From Candidatus Sulfopaludibacter sp. SbA3 (GTDB lineage: Bacteria > Acidobacteriota > Terriglobia > Bryobacterales > Bryobacteraceae), in the NCBI GenBank assembly GCA_945893365.1, contig CAMDED010000041.1:1-50487 (forward strand): a DNA stretch of 50,487 bases, given 5' to 3'. The translations under genes were made by a program, and so were the position numbers. Below the pieces are notes generated by a model, which was not told the origin of the DNA, ran no database searches, and saw only the letters and a list, made by a program, of their open reading frames with translations. This document shows, piece by piece, positions 34,727-44,000 of the stretch (its first letter is position 1; the number at the start of each line of letters is the position of its first letter).

Positions 34727-36772
34727 TCAACGATACTGGCGTGCGATGTTGTATTTCCGAATGCGCGATTGAAGGGTCGTTCGCTTCAGGCCTAGACGCG
34801 CGGCCGCGCCACTCGGACCGCCGACCTGGCCTTTTGCTTCCTCGAGCACTTTTATGATCCGCTCTCGCTCCCCGGCCTGAGACGTGTTTGAATTCCGGCT
34901 ATGCAGCGAAGCTGGAGCAGACCTCTCCGTGAACTCGGGCATTGCGACATGGAGCGTGCTCCCGGTAGTCAAGATGACTGATCGCTCGATCAGGTTCTGT
35001 AATTCGCGGATATTGCCCGGCCAGTCGTACCGCGTCAGCGCGTCCAATGCAGACTTAGGAATAGTGTCGATATTGCGGCCCATCCGTTGTGCGTGTTTCT
35101 GAACGAAATAACGCGTCAGCAAAGGAATGTCGTCGCGGCGCTCCCGTAGCGGGGACACATGCAAAGGGAAAACGTGCAGCCGGTAATACAGGTCTGCGCG
35201 GAACCGATTCTCGTCAACCATCGCCTTGAGATCACGGTTGGTTGCGGCCACGAACCGAACGTCCGTTCGGATCGTACGATTGCCGCCAACCCTCTCGAAT
35301 TCCTGGTCCTGAATTGCGCGGAGCAGCTTCGGCTGGAGCTCGAGCGGCATTTCCCCGATTTCATCGAGAAAGAGCGTACCTTGGTGGGCCAGCTCGAATC
35401 GTCCAATTCTTTGCGCGAAGGCGCCCGTGAACGAGCCCTTCTCATGGCCGAACAACTCACTTTCGAGGAGGCTGGCGGGAATCGCGGCGCAGTTCACTTT
35501 AATGAAGCTACCCTTCTTACGGGCGCTCAACTCATGGATTGCTCGGGCGACGAGCTCCTTTCCCGTTCCGGTTTCCCCCAGTACGAGGACGGTTGAATCG
35601 GTGGGCGCGACGATCTGAGCGCTCTTTACGATAGATTGAAATGCCGGTCCTTCCCCGACCATGTTCCCAATGTTGTGGTCGAGGCGGATCTCATCTTCAA
35701 GGTAAAGCTTCTCAGTAGCGAGCCGCTCCTTCATCTCGGACAATTCCTGGTACGTGAGTGAGTTTTCCACCGCGATGGCAATTTGGCTCGCGATCTGCAT
35801 CAGGAACTCGACATCGTCTGGAGTCCAGACATCATCGGTCAGCCGGGAAAGTGCAAGCGTTCCGAAGGCCCTATCGCGTGTGATCAACGGAACCGAGCAA
35901 ATGGACTTAAGTCCTAGCGCCAGAAACCGCCGCGCCGCCGGATAGCGCCCAGCATCCGTATCGTAAGCCACTACGGGCTTTCCGGTGGCGAGCACTTCGG
36001 CGGCCGGCATGCCCGCAGGGTCGAACGATTCCTTAAGTTCCTCGAAGAGCCGCGGACCCGTAGAATGCAGCGCGTACGGGTCGAGGCTGCCGCTGTCGTT
36101 GCAGAGCGTCAGCATCGCGTAATCGTGCCGGATAACCTTCGAGAGCTGGTCCGATATCGCGGAAAATAACTCGTCTCGCCCCAGATTCGACACAAGGGCA
36201 TTGGTAATATCGAACAGCGTACGCAGACGGTCGCGCTCCCTGACCACGTGCTGCTTGGCGAGGAAGGCCTCGACGGCCACCGCAAACTCGCTTGCGACGC
36301 GCTCCAGGAACGCTATCTCGTCCGGATTGGGGTCGAATGGCGCCACGGAGCTGAACCCGAACGCGCCGAGACGGCTCTGGCCGGCGGTGAGGGGAACGAG
36401 AATGAGGGTGCTGATCCCAAACTCGCGACGAGCACGGCCCACGAAGTGGGGCCATCGAGTTTCCGAATCGAGCCGTGAGATGATCAGCGGCTCCTGGTTC
36501 AGCCACACCCAACCGGCCGGATCCTCGTCGACAGGCAGCCGAAGGCTCGTGATGACGGGATTTCCAGGCGCATTCAAAATGTGCCCCTGCATGCTGTTTC
36601 CGTTGGGATCGTAAAGAGTCAGCCCGACATGATCAAAGCTGACAACTCGGCCAAGAGATTCGGATACGCCCGCGAGCAGGGCGGCGACGTCAGTCCTGCC
36701 GGCAATCGACCGGGAGAGAGCCAGAACAGCCTCATAGATATCGCTGGAGGATGCACGCACAGCCCCGATCAT
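34727..36772 (-). CDS. Sigma-54-dependent activator with two GAF domains (FhlA-like)
   Basis: The 681-residue activator has two GAF sensor domains (about 20-170 and 185-340), then an AAA+ core: Walker A GETGTGKE (399-406), the sigma-54-contact loop GSFTGA (446-451, a variant of GAFTGA), Walker B LFLDEIGE (467-474), and WPGNIRELQN. It ends with a Fis-type helix-turn-helix (GAAARLGLKRTTLQSRIRKY). It has no receiver domain, so control is by small ligands or redox at the GAFs, as in FhlA/NorR. It is the obvious candidate to act on the GG-N10-GC promoters in this block. A palindrome cluster lies about 250 bp upstream of its start. Confidence 0.92.
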   Translation of the reverse strand: MIGAVRASSSDIYEAVLALSRSIAGRTDVAALLAGVSESLGRVVSFDHVGLTLYDPNGNSMQGHILNAPGNPVITSLRLPVDEDPAGWVWLNQEPLIISRLDSETRWPHFVGRARREFGISTLILVPLTAGQSRLGAFGFSSVAPFDPNPDEIAFLERVASEFAVAVEAFLAKQHVVRERDRLRTLFDITNALVSNLGRDELFSAISDQLSKVIRHDYAMLTLCNDSGSLDPYALHSTGPRLFEELKESFDPAGMPAAEVLATGKPVVAYDTDAGRYPAARRFLALGLKSICSVPLITRDRAFGTLALSRLTDDVWTPDDVEFLMQIASQIAIAVENSLTYQELSEMKERLATEKLYLEDEIRLDHNIGNMVGEGPAFQSIVKSAQIVAPTDSTVLVLGETGTGKELVARAIHELSARKKGSFIKVNCAAIPASLLESELFGHEKGSFTGAFAQRIGRFELAHQGTLFLDEIGEMPLELQPKLLRAIQDQEFERVGGNRTIRTDVRFVAATNRDLKAMVDENRFRADLYYRLHVFPLHVSPLRERRDDIPLLTRYFVQKHAQRMGRNIDTIPKSALDALTRYDWPGNIRELQNLIERSVILTTGSTLHVAMPEFTERSAPASLHSRNSNTSQAGERERIIKVLEEAKGQVGGPSGAAARLGLKRTTLQSRIRKYNIARQYR

Positions 36773-37128
36773 AACGAAGTTCGTCTCCTGGGGCCGGCAT
36801 ATGCTACCTGGGGCACGACGAAACCGTTGACTCGCACTATGGCACTGTGGAGCCCTGCCTGCATGCCGCTTGGCCCGGCAGACACGCCCTCACGGCGGGC
36901 CCGCGGAACCGACCAGAATGACTCTGTCATGTCTTGCTCCGTTTCTTCGATCTTGCATGATCATGGCAACACAATGCCCATGCCGGCGCCATTTGGATTC
37001 AAGGAGTTGCAGAATCGATGTTTCGGCACTTCGGCGAGTGCCGAAACGAAGTGCCGACACAGACACGGCAGACCGGCACGCGTATTTCCAAGTCTGGTGT
37101 AAGCTCGTTCGGCTAGGATAGGCTTCAA
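36773..37128. promoter_or_regulatory. Regulatory intergenic region upstream of the activator
   Basis: No gene is visible. It holds a cluster of overlapping inverted repeats (37020-37057). On the minus strand AGGGCTCCACAGTGCC (near 36857-36842) has GG-N10-GC spacing with a GTGC -12 box. That would be a weak sigma-54 promoter for the activator gene and suggests autoregulation, with low confidence. Confidence 0.35.
37020..37057. repeat. Overlapping inverted repeats with TCGGCAC half-sites
   Basis: GTTTCGGCACT (37020-37030) pairs with AGTGCCGAAAC (37037-37047). Alternatively TCGGCACTTCG (37023-37033) pairs with CGAAGTGCCGA (37047-37057). All arms contain the TCGGCA half-site found upstream of other genes here. 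It could act as an activator binding site for the divergent or downstream minus-strand genes, or as two competing hairpins. Confidence 0.65.
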
Positions 37129-37542
37129 TCACTTCGGCGGGAGCAGCCGGCCGATGACGGCTCCGAGCCGTAGAACTCCTCTTTCAATACCCATCCAGCG
37201 CCCTTGAGCTCGTTTCGCGCATCGGCGAGGCGCCCGCTCGGTGTTCCCGGACCGCCGTCGTCCGGTCCGATTCGCTCCAAAAAGGACTGTGGCGCGATCC
37301 AGCCCTTCGCCGAGCCATTCCAGAACAGCGCAAGCCTTCACTCCCGGGCTGGCAGATCGTACGTGCGCGTGCGAAGCGAGCAGCGCCTCCTCGAATTTGC
37401 GGGCTGCCGCCTTGAATTGGCATGCCCTGAATAGCGATTCGCCGGCACTCTGCGATGCGGGCTCCGGTTTCGATCCAGCCAAGGCCACCCACGAGATGAG
37501 TAATAAGGTAAATGCGAAGCGTACGATTAGGACCTTCTCCAC
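37129..37542 (-). CDS. Exported TPR-like protein, possibly frameshifted
   Basis: A GTG at 37542 opens a frame with a signal-peptide-like start (VLIVRFAFTLLLISWVALA), then ESLFRACQFKAAARKFEEAL, a single TPR-like repeat. After about residue 75 the sequence becomes Arg-rich and unlike a protein (RTGRRRSGNTERAPRRCAKR), while another frame gives ADARNELKGAGWVLKEEFYG. A frameshift in the second half is therefore likely. The function is unknown. It lies between the STAS gene and the activator on the same strand. Confidence 0.35.
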   Translation of the reverse strand: MEKVLIVRFAFTLLLISWVALAGSKPEPASQSAGESLFRACQFKAAARKFEEALLASHAHVRSASPGVKACAVLEWLGEGLDRATVLFGANRTGRRRSGNTERAPRRCAKRAQGRWMGIERGVLRLGAVIGRLLPPK

Positions 37543-37766
37543 CCGCCGTATCCTGTCGTGCCGGGCTTTTCGAGCATCGACAGAGCAGGCAAAACTCGAC
37601 CAGCCCAAGAAGAAACCCTACCGACATTCAGATGTCCTCCAACTTCGAGCGGTTCTGAGCGCATCTCGCGGTCCAGCGGCACTCTTCTGCCTCTCTCTCG
37701 CTGCAGCTTTCCGCGGCCGGGACAGCGTTTCCAGGCGGAGGACAGCGCTCCCGGGCTTGCGCCTTT
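37543..37766. other. Spacer with no confident gene
   Basis: This short stretch lies between the STAS stop and the TPR-like frame. I see nothing that I can assign. Confidence 0.4.
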
Positions 37767-38090
37767 TCAGGAGTACTTCCTTGCGCGCGCAGTGACGCGG
37801 CTTCGCCCATCGGAACTTTGGGGTTGTCCCCTGCCGATCTCCGCAACGATATAAGAGCTGTAGACTCCGGCGGCCCTCAACTGAACGCCTTTCCCGGCCA
37901 GGCGAGACAGGAGGGAGCGGCCGCGATCATCAATATAAGAAACGTCGCGCAAGAAGAGATGGACCGGTCTCCCCCGGCCCATCGCCTGATAGCTACACGT
38001 CTCGACCGCTTCAATGCAGTCGTCCACGAGTTGGCCGTCCACAGTGATCGTAATGGCGTTCGGCTCGTCTGCTTGCAAAATCCGAATCAT
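37767..38090 (-). CDS. STAS-domain protein (anti-sigma-factor-antagonist-like)
   Basis: The 107-residue protein starts MIRILQADEPNAITITVDGQ and contains VHLFLRDVSYIDDRGRSLLS, the STAS helix-1 region. At the position where SpoIIAA-type proteins carry a phosphorylatable Ser (D-S-S/T-G) this one has D-D-R-G, so it may be phosphorylation-independent or acid-mimicking. The ATG at 38090 has GAGAGGA upstream; a longer frame from 38132 would begin before the predicted transcript start. It is divergent from the efflux operon and has its own sigma-54-like promoter. Confidence 0.75.
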   Translation of the reverse strand: MIRILQADEPNAITITVDGQLVDDCIEAVETCSYQAMGRGRPVHLFLRDVSYIDDRGRSLLSRLAGKGVQLRAAGVYSSYIVAEIGRGQPQSSDGRSRVTARARKYS

Positions 38091-38115
38091 TGCAGATCCT
38101 CTCAGTTCGAAGCGA

Positions 38116-38131
38116 TGCACGTGCCCGTCCA
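38116..38131 (-). promoter_or_regulatory. Candidate sigma-54 promoter of the STAS gene
   Basis: On the minus strand TGGACGGGCACGTGCA has GG, ten bases, then GC, with a GTGCA -12 box like those of the kinase and efflux promoters. The predicted +1 is near 38105, giving a 15-base leader containing the ribosome-binding site. Confidence 0.5.
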
Positions 38132-38173
38132 ACGCTGACAGACTGTTATCAAGCGCTTACAGCCTCTCGTCAC

Positions 38174-38186
38174 GCCGAGCCTCGGC
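38174..38186. promoter_or_regulatory. Inverted repeat upstream of the STAS promoter
   Basis: GCCGAGCCTCGGC has 6-bp inverted arms (GCCGAG/CTCGGC) and resembles the other half-sites but in the outward arrangement. It lies about 75 bp before the predicted STAS transcript start. Confidence 0.35.
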
Positions 38187-38378
38187 AGAAGCTGTGGCAG
38201 GCGCCGATTCGTCTCGGAAGCATGGCGCCTGTACCCCGTCTTAGTGGGCCGAGTTCGCTCCCGCGCTTTGCTCCGGGGGTTGCTGGCCGCTACACGAAGA
38301 TTGGGGGCGCCAACAGTCAAGAGCGCCGATTCCGGTGCGTCCGGTCAAAGTGACGTTTCGGCGTTTCGGCACCTTGGA

Positions 38379-38392
38379 TCGGCAGGAGCCGA
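38379..38392. promoter_or_regulatory. Inverted repeat upstream of the efflux operon
   Basis: TCGGCAGGAGCCGA differs from the kinase-upstream repeat TCGGCATGTGCCGA at three positions. It is nested inside a wider pair of half-sites (TTTCGGCACC before it, TGTGCCGAGG after it). Its centre is about 96 bp before the predicted efflux transcript start. Confidence 0.55.
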
Positions 38393-38455
38393 ATGTGCCG
38401 AGGCTGTTTCATGCCCCTGCCGCCGCAAGTCTTTGATTCCGTTTGGCCCGTCAAA

Positions 38456-38471
38456 CGGCGGGCCAGGTGCA
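38456..38471 (+). promoter_or_regulatory. Candidate sigma-54 promoter of the efflux operon
   Basis: CGGCGGGCCAGGTGCA has GG at 38457-38458, ten bases, and GC at 38469-38470, with a GTGCA -12 box. The predicted +1 near 38482 leaves AAGGGA before the ATG at 38504. Confidence 0.5.
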
Positions 38472-38503
38472 TCTCGTAGTAACGAGCCATGAAGGGAACA
38501 CCA

Positions 38504-39868
38504 ATGAATAGAATGCTGCAACGATACAGTCTAGTAATCCGGTGCGCCTTGACGCTGGGAGCGCTCGGGACGGCCGCCCCAGCACAGGAGTCGACGCCTG
38601 CACCGGAGACACTCACCGTGGACCAGGCGGTCGGTTACGCTCTTCAGAAGAACCCTGCGCTGCGTACGGCGGAACTCGAGGTTGAGAAAGCCGGGGACAG
38701 CCTGTCGGCATTTCGCACTCGCCGGCTTCCCTCTATTAAGTGGAGTGTGCTGGGCGGGCAACTGCTCAGTAAACCAACGGTCACGTTTGAGCGCGGAGTC
38801 TTTGGCGCCTATCCAGGTGTTGGCCCCATACCGGGCGAAGAAGCCAAAGTAAACATACCTCGCAAGCCCACAGCGTTTGTATTTGGCCAGATTCTGCAGC
38901 CGCTCAGCCAGCAATACCGGCTCGGCCTCGGGGTCAGGTCACACGAACTGGAAAGGCAGATCGAGGAGGCTAAGCTGGCCGAGCGCCGCGCCGCCGCCGC
39001 GGAGCAGGTACGAAAAGCCTACTACCGGTTGCTTGAGACACAGAGCGCACTCGAGAGCGTGGAGCAGTCGCTTCCGCTGTACCGGGAGACGGTGCGGCTC
39101 GTCAAGGTCGGTCTTCGACTGGAGACGGTTTTGGCAAGCCAGCGGCTGAAAGCCGAGGCCGAAGTCGCCAAGGTGGAACTCGAGGCGCTCAAGCTGCGCA
39201 ACCCGATCGCTACACAGATTGAAGCGCTCAATGAGCTCATGGGCCGGCCGGTAAATACGCTTTTTCGGACGGTCGGCGTCGAGCAAATCGTTGAAGAAAG
39301 ACTGGATGTCGAAGGGGCTATCCCAAAAGCTCTGATCCAGCGGCCGGAGGTGCGCCAGGCGAGCCTACGAGTTCAGCAGGCCGATCTCGACGTCCGGGCT
39401 AAACGATCCGAGTACATTCCCGACGTCAGCCTGGCGCTGACTTACGGCTCCGCTGTCAACTTCCAAAACGCTCTGCCGCAGAATGTCGCCAGTGCCGGCT
39501 TGTTGCTCGACTGGGAGGTGTTCGACTGGGGCCGCAAGAAGCAGGAGATGAACGCGAAGCGGCGCACGGCCTCGCAAGCGCGGGTCGCCGAAGAAGCTCT
39601 CGATCGGCGGATCCGCGTGGAAGTTGCGCAAGCGCTTCGCCAATGCGCCGAGACCGCGCAACGGGTCAAGGTGAGCACCCTCTCGCAGCAGGCCGCTCGT
39701 GAGGGGCTGCGCGAGCAGCAGAGCGCCTTCCGCCGCGAGGCGGTGCTGTGGAAGGACGTTCTGCAATCGCAAACGAATCTCGCGGGGGCGGATGACGAAC
39801 AACGTCGTGCGCTGGCCGCTTATTGGTCCGCGAGGGCCGAATTGAAACGAGTTTTGGGGGAACAATGA
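38504..39868 (+). CDS. TolC-family outer-membrane efflux protein
   Basis: This 454-residue protein forms the trimeric outer-membrane channel of the tripartite pump. A signal peptide ends at about APAQ (residue 26), followed by TLTVDQAVGYALQKNPALRT, the typical first OEP helix-repeat. Long coiled helices follow (RRAAAAEQVRKAYYRLLETQ) and an internal repeat around VRQASLRVQQADLDVRAKRS. The ATG at 38504 is chosen over 38489 because it has AAGGGA upstream and gives a cleaner signal peptide. It is the first gene of the operon; its stop overlaps the adaptor start (ATGA). Confidence 0.92.
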   Translation: MNRMLQRYSLVIRCALTLGALGTAAPAQESTPAPETLTVDQAVGYALQKNPALRTAELEVEKAGDSLSAFRTRRLPSIKWSVLGGQLLSKPTVTFERGVFGAYPGVGPIPGEEAKVNIPRKPTAFVFGQILQPLSQQYRLGLGVRSHELERQIEEAKLAERRAAAAEQVRKAYYRLLETQSALESVEQSLPLYRETVRLVKVGLRLETVLASQRLKAEAEVAKVELEALKLRNPIATQIEALNELMGRPVNTLFRTVGVEQIVEERLDVEGAIPKALIQRPEVRQASLRVQQADLDVRAKRSEYIPDVSLALTYGSAVNFQNALPQNVASAGLLLDWEVFDWGRKKQEMNAKRRTASQARVAEEALDRRIRVEVAQALRQCAETAQRVKVSTLSQQAAREGLREQQSAFRREAVLWKDVLQSQTNLAGADDEQRRALAAYWSARAELKRVLGEQ

Positions 39869-41067
39869 AAACGCACACCCATTTTTTTGCCGTGCTACTA
39901 GCCGGCGGCCTGCTCGTCCTTAGCGCGTGCAGAGACGGAGAATCAAACGTACAAGCTGCCGCGGCCATACCTGTGCAGGCGGCCGTGGTCGAAGAAATAG
40001 CGGTGGACACGACCACTCACTACTCGGCGACGATTGAACCGGACACCAGCGTCGAGATGGCGTTCAAAGTCGATGGCTATGTCGAGTCGCTCCTCAAGGT
40101 TGGCGGCCGCGATGTGCAGGCAGGCGACTTTGTTGCGAAAGGAGCCGTGCTTGCCCGCGTCCGCCAGAGCGACTACCGGGCCGGCCTCGATGCATCGCGC
40201 GCACAGGCGCTACAGGCCGCTGAAGGGCTCCAGGTTGCCATGTGGCAGTTGTCGCAAGTGGAGGCGATCCACAAAAAGGCTTCGCTCGACGCTGAGCGGG
40301 CAACGGCTCTCTACCAGGAGAAAGCTCTCACCAAACCGGACTACGACGCCGCACGGGCACAACTGGATTCCACCCGCGCCCAGGTGGAGGCAGCCCGGAA
40401 GAACGTGGAGGTGCAGCGCAATCTGCTGGAGAGCGCCAAAGCACAGGAGCGATCGTCCACCATCACGTTCGAGGACACGGCGCTGATAGCGCCCTTGTCG
40501 GCTGTAGTGCTGGAGAAGCGGGTGGAGCCAGGCACTCTCGCCGGGCGTGGCACGCCCGTGTTTCGGCTGGGCGATGTCGGGACGGTCCGTATGGCATTCG
40601 GCGTTCCGGACACGTTCGTAACCAGGATGGCGCTCGGCGCTGTACTCGCGGTCCACGTTGACGCGTTCCCGGACAACTCGTTTCGGGGCCGGATCCGGGA
40701 GATCGCCGCAGCAGCGGATCCTGCGACGCGCCTGTATCGAGTTGAGGTGGCGATTCCAAACGTAAAGCAACAACTGAAAGCCGGCATGATGGGTAAGGTC
40801 TCGGTTCCGGGAACTCAGTCGGCCGTCCTGCTTCCCGCAGTCCCGGCTACCGCACTGCTGCGGTCACCTTCGGATCCGAATGCCGCCTCTGTTTTCGTGA
40901 GCGATGGCGGATCGGAAAAGACTCTGGCGCGGCTTCGAACCGTCCGCCTCGGGGAGTTCGCCGGTTCTCGCGTCACTGTGCTCGCCGGTCTGAAGAAAGG
41001 GGAGCGAGTCGTGACAGGCGGGAAGCAGAACCTCGTGGATGGCGCGGCCATCCGGATCGTGGAGTGA
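39865..41067 (+). CDS. RND periplasmic adaptor (membrane fusion lipoprotein)
   Basis: The 400-residue adaptor links the RND pump to TolC. The lipobox LVLSAC puts the lipidated cysteine at residue 22, so it is anchored in the inner membrane. The order is typical: a barrel-sandwich half (VDGYVESLLKVGGRDVQAGD), an alpha-hairpin (SQVEAIHKKASLDAERATAL to NVEVQRNLLESAKAQERSS), the second lipoyl half (IAPLSAVVLEKRVEPGTLAG) and beta-barrel/proximal domains ending GGKQNLVDGAAIRIVE. Translational overlap with tolC and an 10-bp gap to the pump gene define one operon. Confidence 0.93.
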   Translation: MKTHTHFFAVLLAGGLLVLSACRDGESNVQAAAAIPVQAAVVEEIAVDTTTHYSATIEPDTSVEMAFKVDGYVESLLKVGGRDVQAGDFVAKGAVLARVRQSDYRAGLDASRAQALQAAEGLQVAMWQLSQVEAIHKKASLDAERATALYQEKALTKPDYDAARAQLDSTRAQVEAARKNVEVQRNLLESAKAQERSSTITFEDTALIAPLSAVVLEKRVEPGTLAGRGTPVFRLGDVGTVRMAFGVPDTFVTRMALGAVLAVHVDAFPDNSFRGRIREIAAAADPATRLYRVEVAIPNVKQQLKAGMMGKVSVPGTQSAVLLPAVPATALLRSPSDPNAASVFVSDGGSEKTLARLRTVRLGEFAGSRVTVLAGLKKGERVVTGGKQNLVDGAAIRIVE

Positions 41068-41077
41068 GAGGACAACG

Positions 41078-44000
41078 ATGGCACACATAACGGATCAGGA
41101 ATTGATTGCCCGCAGCCGGTCGAGCGCGCGCTACGTCATTAACCATCCGCAAGTCGCCTTTGTCGGCTTGGCGGCGGTTCTTGCCTGGGGTGTATTCGGC
41201 TACATGAAGATGCCACAGCGGAAGGACCCCGACATTCAGGTTCGCCAATGCATGATCGTGACCCCGTGGCCGGGAATCGAGGCTGCGCGCGTCGAGCAGT
41301 TGATCACCAGAAAAATCGAACGCCAAGTTGGGCTGAATGCGCGCATCGATGAGATCAAGTCGATTTCACGGAATGGCCTTTCTGTTGTGTTCGGAGAGGT
41401 ACAGGAGAAGGGCCACTTCGACGTGATGAAGGAGTTCGATGACCTGAAGGGCAAGCTGGATGGCATTCGGGACTTGCCGGACGGCTCCGGCCCGATCTAC
41501 TTCATCAAGGATTTCGGCGATACTGCGGCGCTCATGCTGACGGTGGCGTCGCCGCGAGTTGGTGTAGACGAGATCGCGTGGCGTGCGGCTGAGATTCGCA
41601 AAGCGATTGAGGATGTCCGGCGCGGGTTGCCGGGTGGTCGAACGGCAGTTGTGCTGCCCCATCCGGCGGGCATGGATCCCGAGTTGCTCCGAGGACCCGC
41701 GGAGGTGCTGCGCCTGTCCTGGGTGGGTCGCAAGGTCGGGGAACGAATACAGATTCTTCAGGGTTCGGGCTTTATCGCGCTGGATCTCGCCACTACCCGT
41801 TCGGAAGAAGATCTGCGCAACGAACTGCTGCATTTTGCGGAGGAGAACATACGCAGCGACCAGGTCCATCCCGACCTATGGGTCCCCTTCATTGTGCGCG
41901 ATCCCGCGGATACGCCGCGGCTGCTGGCTTCCGTGGCCGGCGACAAATACAGCTACCGGGAGATGGACAATTTCACCGACGTCATCGAGCGGCAGTTGAA
42001 ACTCATCCCTTTGGTAAGCAAGGTAGAACGCGTGGGCGTACTGGATGAGCGCGTGTATCTCACCTATTCCCAGAACCGGCTCGCCGCCTATGGACTTTCC
42101 CCCGTCGCCTTCCTACAGGCGCTAAGACAGCGAAACGTCACGGCCGCGGGCGGGGAGGTTAACGCCGGAGGAAGGAACATCGCGATTATACCCGCGGGGG
42201 AGTTTCGCTCCGTTGACGAAATCGGCAGTGTTGCCGTCGGAACGGCGCCCGGTGGCGCTCCGATCTATATCCGGGACGTCGCCGAAATACAACGCGAATA
42301 CGAGAGTCCGGCTCAGTATTTGAACCACTACACGCGGCGGTCTGAAGGAAGAGGCTGGGTGTCGACGCGCGCCATCACTCTCTCCGTTCAGATGCGCAAA
42401 GGCGAGCAGATCGGAGTGTTCGGCAAGCTGGTCGACGAACGAATGGAACAAGTGAAACGGCTACTGCCCGCCGACCTGATTCTGGCCAGAACGTCCGATC
42501 AGCCGCGGCAGGTGACGGAGAACATCGACCTTTTCATGTCGAGCCTCTGGGAGGCGATTCTGCTCGTCGTGGTGGTCTCGTGGCTCGGCTTCTGGAGCTG
42601 GCGTTCCGCGATTCTCATGGCGCTGGCCATTCCGATTACCCTCGCTCTGACGTTCGGCATGATGTACGTCCTCGGAATCGATCTCCAGCAGGTTTCCATC
42701 GCCTCCCTCATCATCGCGCTCGGGCTTCTGGTGGACGTCCCGGTAGTTTCCGGCGACGCGATCGAACGCGCGATGGGCAAAGGACACAAAAACACTGTCG
42801 CCGCATGGCTGGGACCGACGAAGCTGTTCACGACGATGATGTATGCGACGCTCACCAACGTCGTCGCCTACCTGCCGTTCCTGATGTTAACGGGGGATAC
42901 CGGCAAATTCATGTATAGCTTGCCCATCGTCATCACGTGTTCTCTGATTGCCTCTCAGATTGTGGCCATGACATTTGTGCCCCTGATCAGCCGTTATCTG
43001 CTGAAGCCCAAGCCGGAAGTCCCCATGGAGGTGCAACGCACTACCGGGTACGGCAAATGGTATTGGAAGATCGGCTCGTGGGCTATCGCTCATCGAAAGC
43101 TCTGTGCCCTCGGATCGCTCAGCGTTCTGGCCGTCGGAGTCACGCTTTTTCGGCAATTGCCGCAGCAGTTCTTTCCCAAGGATCTGCAATACCTGTCGTA
43201 CGTAGACGTCTGGCTGCCCGAGGATGCTCCTTTGGAGGTAACGGCGCAGGCCAGCCGAAAAGCGGAGAGCATCGTCCGGGAGGTGGCGGAAGAGTACGGC
43301 TGGGAGCACAAAAAGCCGGAGGGAGTCCTCAAGTCTCTGACTACGTTCGTGGGCGGAGGCGGGCCTCGATTCTGGCTCTCGGCGACTCCCGAAGCCCGGC
43401 AGGCGAATTACGCACAAATCGTGATTGAAGTCGCCGACAAGCACGACACGAATCACCTGGTAGGCCCATGGCAATCCGCGCTCACGGCCGGCGTTCCTGA
43501 AGCGCGCCTCGACGTGCGCCAACTGGAGACCGGCAAGCCCATCGGCATACCGGTTCAAATCCGTCTCATGGGCGACGATATTCCTACGCTGCGGGCGGAA
43601 GCCGAACGTTTGAAGGCGGTCTTCCGGGAAGTTCCGTTCGCCTTGCGCATCCGTGACGACTGGGGCGTTGACAGCTTGCAGACGGTCTTCGCACTGGATC
43701 AGGACCGTGCTGCCGCGGCCGGGGTCACGGCACAAGACCTGGAGGCAAGCACCGCTGTCGCTGTTGACGGATTCCCGGTGACGACGTACCGCGAGGGGGA
43801 CAAGCAGCTGCCCGTAGTGGCTCGCATGCGAATGGATGAACGGAATGTGCTGTCGCGGTTGGATGATCTATACGTTTACTCGTCCCAGGATTCGCGACGC
43901 GTGCCGCTCAAGCAAATAGCTACTGTTGAGCACAAGTTCGAACCGGCCCGGCTCCGCCGCTTCAACCAGTTCCTAACGGTGACGGTGTCGTGCTTTCCCG

